Below are positions 6,554 through 8,831 of a stretch of 8,831 nt of DNA, one piece after another. Each line of letters starts with the position of its first letter. Position 1 is the first letter of the stretch. The notes under the pieces are model-generated. The model ran no database searches and was not told where the DNA came from. It saw only the letters and a list, made by a program, of their open reading frames with translations. The position numbers were made by a program, and so were the translations under genes. The stretch is from Desulfobacterales bacterium (GTDB taxonomy: Bacteria; Desulfobacterota; Syntrophobacteria; B119-G9). Location: the NCBI GenBank assembly GCA_026992215.1, contig JALXAI010000037.1:1-8831 (forward strand). Direction: 5' to 3'.

Positions 6554-7336
6554 CTACCTGCCCTTGTATACAGGTTTTCTCTTTTCTTTGAATGCCCGGA
6601 GTCCTTCCAGCCTGTCTTCGGTGGGAATAGTTATCCAGTACGCGTTGGATTCTATGGCAAGTCCGGTGCTTATGTCTGTTTCTATGCCGTGATTTATGGC
6701 GTACTTGGCCTGTTGAATGGCGATCGGGCCGGTTTCGCAGATCATTTCCGCCATTTTCCTGGCTTCGTTCATGAGTTCTTCCGGCTCGCAAACTTTGTTT
6801 ACAAGTCCGATTTCGAGTGCCTCCCGCGCATCAACCCTTCTTCCGGTAAAGATCAGTTCCTTGGCCTTTCCTCTTCCGATAAGCCTGGGCAGGCGCTGGG
6901 TTCCACCGGCGCCCGGTATGATGGCCAGTCTTGTCTCGGTAAGGCCCATGGTAGCCTTGGTTGACGCTATCCTTATATCGCACGCAAGGGCAAGCTCTGT
7001 TCCGCCGCCCAGGGCCACTCCGTTGACCGCGGCAATAACAGGCTTGTTCAAATTTTCTATGAAAGTAAAAAGGTTACGGATAGTAAAGATAAATTTCTTG
7101 ACATCCGTTTCGCTCATGGTCGCTCTTTCCTTGAGATCAGCCCCCGCGCAAAAAGCCCTGTCTCCTGCGCCCGTTATGATAACCACTCTTGTTTCGCTGT
7201 CGAAATGAATCTGCTCCACGTGATCTTTCAGGGCCAGTAACAGCGGAAAACTGATGGAATTCATAACTTCCGGGCGGTTTAACGTAAGAGTTACAATCTG
7301 CCCGTCCTGTTCCTTGAGAATCAGCTCATCTGCCAT
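6554..7336 (-). CDS. liuC: Enoyl-CoA hydratase/isomerase family protein, probable 3-methylglutaconyl-CoA hydratase
   Basis: This 260-residue crotonase-fold enzyme probably hydrates 3-methylglutaconyl-CoA to HMG-CoA. The substrate-binding and oxyanion-hole segments AFCAGADLKE (61-70) and GVALGGGTELALACD (106-120) are intact. The two catalytic glutamates of crotonases fall at E114 (GGTE) and E134 (GLTETRLAIIPGAGGTQRLPR, 131-151). The latter stretch closely resembles AUH-type methylglutaconyl-CoA hydratases, and the C-terminus has the common FKEKRKPVYKGR pattern. Two stop codons stand in tandem (TAG TAG). An upstream in-frame ATG at 7354 would add six residues, but the AAAAGGAGGT motif lies inside that extension, 5 bases from the ATG at 7336, so the shorter form is chosen. 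Substrate choice comes from family resemblance and from sitting between an HMG-CoA lyase and an MCC-type carboxyltransferase. Other short enoyl-CoAs are possible. Confidence 0.92.
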   Translation of the reverse strand: MADELILKEQDGQIVTLTLNRPEVMNSISFPLLLALKDHVEQIHFDSETRVVIITGAGDRAFCAGADLKERATMSETDVKKFIFTIRNLFTFIENLNKPVIAAVNGVALGGGTELALACDIRIASTKATMGLTETRLAIIPGAGGTQRLPRLIGRGKAKELIFTGRRVDAREALEIGLVNKVCEPEELMNEARKMAEMICETGPIAIQQAKYAINHGIETDISTGLAIESNAYWITIPTEDRLEGLRAFKEKRKPVYKGR

Positions 7337-7340
7337 GGTA

Positions 7341-7350
7341 ACCTCCTTTT
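7341..7350 (-). promoter_or_regulatory. Ribosome binding site that fixes the hydratase start
   Basis: On the minus strand the sequence reads AAAAGGAGGT, then TACC, then ATG GCA GAT at 7336. The core GGAGG is 5 bases from that ATG. The motif would lie within the coding region if translation began at the upstream ATG (7354), which has no such site. Confidence 0.85.
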
Positions 7351-7407
7351 CCATACCAATGCCATGATTCGTTACCCCGGATGCTCAACAATCACTATCG
7401 CTACGGC

Positions 7408-8325
7408 TTAACGCCCGCAAACACTCTTCCTGCCTCGAAAATAACGGGCAACCTTGCTATCGTACAGAGGTCGTTTTAACAACTCGGATAACTTACCGTT
7501 TATTTCCACTACTTTGCCGATATCGATTCCGGTTTTTACGTTCAACGAACTTAAAAACCACACCAGGTCCTCCAGAGCAATGTTCCCCGCCGCTCCTTCC
7601 GCGAAAGGGCAGCCTCCGAGTCCCCCTATCGCGGCATCAAAACTGGAGAATCCTTCCAGCAGTGATACCAGCACGTTTGCAATAGCACAACCAGTGGTAT
7701 CATGAAAGTGAAGAGTTACCTCTTCTCTGTCAAAATACCTTTTTGCAAGCTGCAGCCTTTCCCTTACCAGCTTCGGATTTGCCATTCCGGAAGTGTCGCA
7801 AAGTATTACCGTCTTTTGCCCCTTATCCACAAGGAATTCCAGAACATGTCGAAGCTTTACGGGATATTGTTCAAAGGCCATGGATACGGCTACGTCGGTA
7901 TTGACCCCGTCTTTCGTTGCCCTTGAGAGTACCTGCCCCAGGATGTCAAGAGTTTCATCAATACTTTTTCCCAGGTTGTTCCTGTTGTGTTCTTCAGTGG
8001 CCGAGACAAACAACACGATGTTTTTGCAACCGGCTTTACGGGCCCTGTCGTAGCCCCTTAAATTCGGAACGAGAGCCCTGAAATTGCATTCCGAACCGGC
8101 GGGCAAGGCCATGAAAAGTTCAGCGGCATCGGCCAGCTGCGGGACAAGATCCGGGCGCACGAAAGATGTGACCTCAAGCGATTTTACCCCCGCCTTTATC
8201 ATATCACCAACCAGGGCAACCTTATCCCGGGTTTCCAGGACATTTCTTTCTTGCTGCAATCCGTCTCTTAAGGTTACGTCGGTGATGAGGACCTCCCCGG
8301 GAAGTCCCTCGAAATCAATTTTCAT
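7408..8325 (-). CDS. liuE: Hydroxymethylglutaryl-CoA lyase
   Basis: This lyase cleaves (S)-HMG-CoA to acetyl-CoA and acetoacetate, the last step of leucine/isovalerate degradation. The 305-residue TIM-barrel protein carries the HMGL signature GLGGCPFAEGAAGN (235-248). It contains the catalytic cysteine (C239, equivalent to human C266) and N248 (human N275). Other active-site residues are R20 and D21 in TLRDGLQQE, E51 in LEVTSF, and the metal-binding H206 and H208 in HFHDTTG. LEDL follows the signature at 251-254. The segment where most HMG-CoA lyases have GCP(Y/F)EG reads FEQYPVK (151-157), a local departure. The ATG is the first in-frame start after an upstream stop, but its ribosome binding site is weak (GGGG about 13 bases away). 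The dehydrogenase gene ends 34 bases upstream on the same strand, so the two are probably one operon. Confidence 0.93.
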   Translation of the reverse strand: MKIDFEGLPGEVLITDVTLRDGLQQERNVLETRDKVALVGDMIKAGVKSLEVTSFVRPDLVPQLADAAELFMALPAGSECNFRALVPNLRGYDRARKAGCKNIVLFVSATEEHNRNNLGKSIDETLDILGQVLSRATKDGVNTDVAVSMAFEQYPVKLRHVLEFLVDKGQKTVILCDTSGMANPKLVRERLQLAKRYFDREEVTLHFHDTTGCAIANVLVSLLEGFSSFDAAIGGLGGCPFAEGAAGNIALEDLVWFLSSLNVKTGIDIGKVVEINGKLSELLKRPLYDSKVARYFRGRKSVCGR

Positions 8326-8359
8326 AAGGCATAAGCCCCGACCGCAGGGTTATCCGGAG

Positions 8360-8831
8360 TTACCGCTGTGCCTTTCTTTCGAAGGCCTCGCGAGTAAGTT
8401 CTCGGGCAATTATGAGTCTCCTTATTTCGCTCGTTCCCGCTCCAATCTCGTATAACTTTGCATCCCGCCACAGCTTCTGGACTGGGAACTCGAGACAGTA
8501 GCCGTAACCGCCGTGAATCTGGACAGCCTGGTTGCATACCCACGTGGCCGTCTCGGCCGCAAAAAGAATGGCCGCCGCAGCCTGCTTGGTAAGCTCCGTT
8601 CCCTTTCCGCCCCGCGGAGATCTCTGCGCAAGTTCCGCAGCCCTGTAAACCAGCAACCTCGCGGCGGCAGTTCGCGCATACATGTCAGCCAGTTTTTGCT
8701 GGATCATCTGGAACTTGGCTATCGGCTGTCCGAATTGTTCCCTGTCCACCGAGTACTGGATGGAATACTCCAGGGCCTGTTGAGCCATTCCCAGAGATCC
8801 TCCTGCAAGAACAATTCTTTCAATGTCGAGG
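8360..8831 (-). CDS. liuA: Acyl-CoA dehydrogenase, isovaleryl-CoA dehydrogenase type (C-terminal part, cut by the window edge)
   Basis: The last 156 residues of a FAD-dependent acyl-CoA dehydrogenase are visible; the N-terminal and middle domains lie beyond base 8831. The fragment is the C-terminal helical domain. It opens with LDIERIVLAGG, followed by REQFGQPIAKFQMIQQKLADM, IHGGYGY, and LWRDAKLYEIGAGTSEIRRLIIAREL. In most acyl-CoA dehydrogenases the catalytic Glu sits in the YEGT(S) motif near the C-terminus. In isovaleryl-CoA dehydrogenases it moves to the LDxER helix and the usual position is Ala or Gly. Here the first site is Glu (LDIER) and the second reads GAGTS, which is the isovaleryl-CoA dehydrogenase pattern. 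The predicted reaction is isovaleryl-CoA to 3-methylcrotonyl-CoA with electrons passed to electron-transfer flavoprotein. This fits the downstream leucine-pathway genes. Its start, promoter and any regulator are outside the window. Confidence 0.9.
   Translation of the reverse strand, partial: LDIERIVLAGGSLGMAQQALEYSIQYSVDREQFGQPIAKFQMIQQKLADMYARTAAARLLVYRAAELAQRSPRGGKGTELTKQAAAAILFAAETATWVCNQAVQIHGGYGYCLEFPVQKLWRDAKLYEIGAGTSEIRRLIIARELTREAFERKAQR

Noticed and set aside
6554..7354. Longer hydratase form starting six codons upstream.
   Set aside because: The AAAAGGAGGT ribosome binding site lies within the extension and is correctly spaced only for the ATG at 7336.
2678..8831. Possible anti-phage defence system built on the ExbB/MotA-like gene.
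   Set aside because: No partner subunit, nuclease, helicase or other defence gene is adjacent; the neighbours are housekeeping and acyl-CoA metabolism genes.

Overview
The window reads as chromosomal DNA of a Gram-positive, probably anaerobic Clostridia-type bacterium of the Desulfotomaculum/Pelotomaculum kind. This rests on the ybaB-recR pair, the style of the YbaB sequence, strong AGGAGG-type ribosome binding sites, and an ASKHA-family (RACo-like) protein, a family common in anaerobes that use corrinoid enzymes. The lineage is inferred from general family knowledge; no database search was possible.

Left part, plus strand (1-2605): a nucleoid-associated protein (YbaB/EbfC), the recombination mediator RecR, and 6 bases after recR an ASKHA/DUF4445 protein that lacks the usual N-terminal [2Fe-2S] domain. 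A small perfect hairpin follows the last stop codon. The gene beyond it is convergent.

Right part, minus strand (8831 down to 2678): a run of co-directional genes, read in transcription order. These are the C-terminal part of an isovaleryl-CoA dehydrogenase-type acyl-CoA dehydrogenase (cut by the window edge), a canonical HMG-CoA lyase, a 3-methylglutaconyl-CoA hydratase-type enoyl-CoA hydratase, a carboxyltransferase resembling the 3-methylcrotonyl-CoA carboxylase beta subunit, a second and divergent HMG-CoA-lyase-like DRE-TIM protein, and a MotA/TolQ/ExbB-like membrane protein. The first four give the leucine/isovalerate route: isovaleryl-CoA to 3-methylcrotonyl-CoA, to 3-methylglutaconyl-CoA, to HMG-CoA, to acetyl-CoA plus acetoacetate. 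The biotin carboxylase/biotin carrier subunit needed by the carboxylase is not in the window.

The points most worth a second look are: the second lyase homologue, with Gln in place of the catalytic Cys and a loop insertion; unusual residues in normally conserved carboxyltransferase positions; the Fe-S-less ASKHA protein behind recR; and an orphan ExbB/MotA-like protein without a visible partner. No RNA genes, CRISPR arrays, insertion sequences or long repeats were seen, and no gene-free stretch exceeds about 140 bases.
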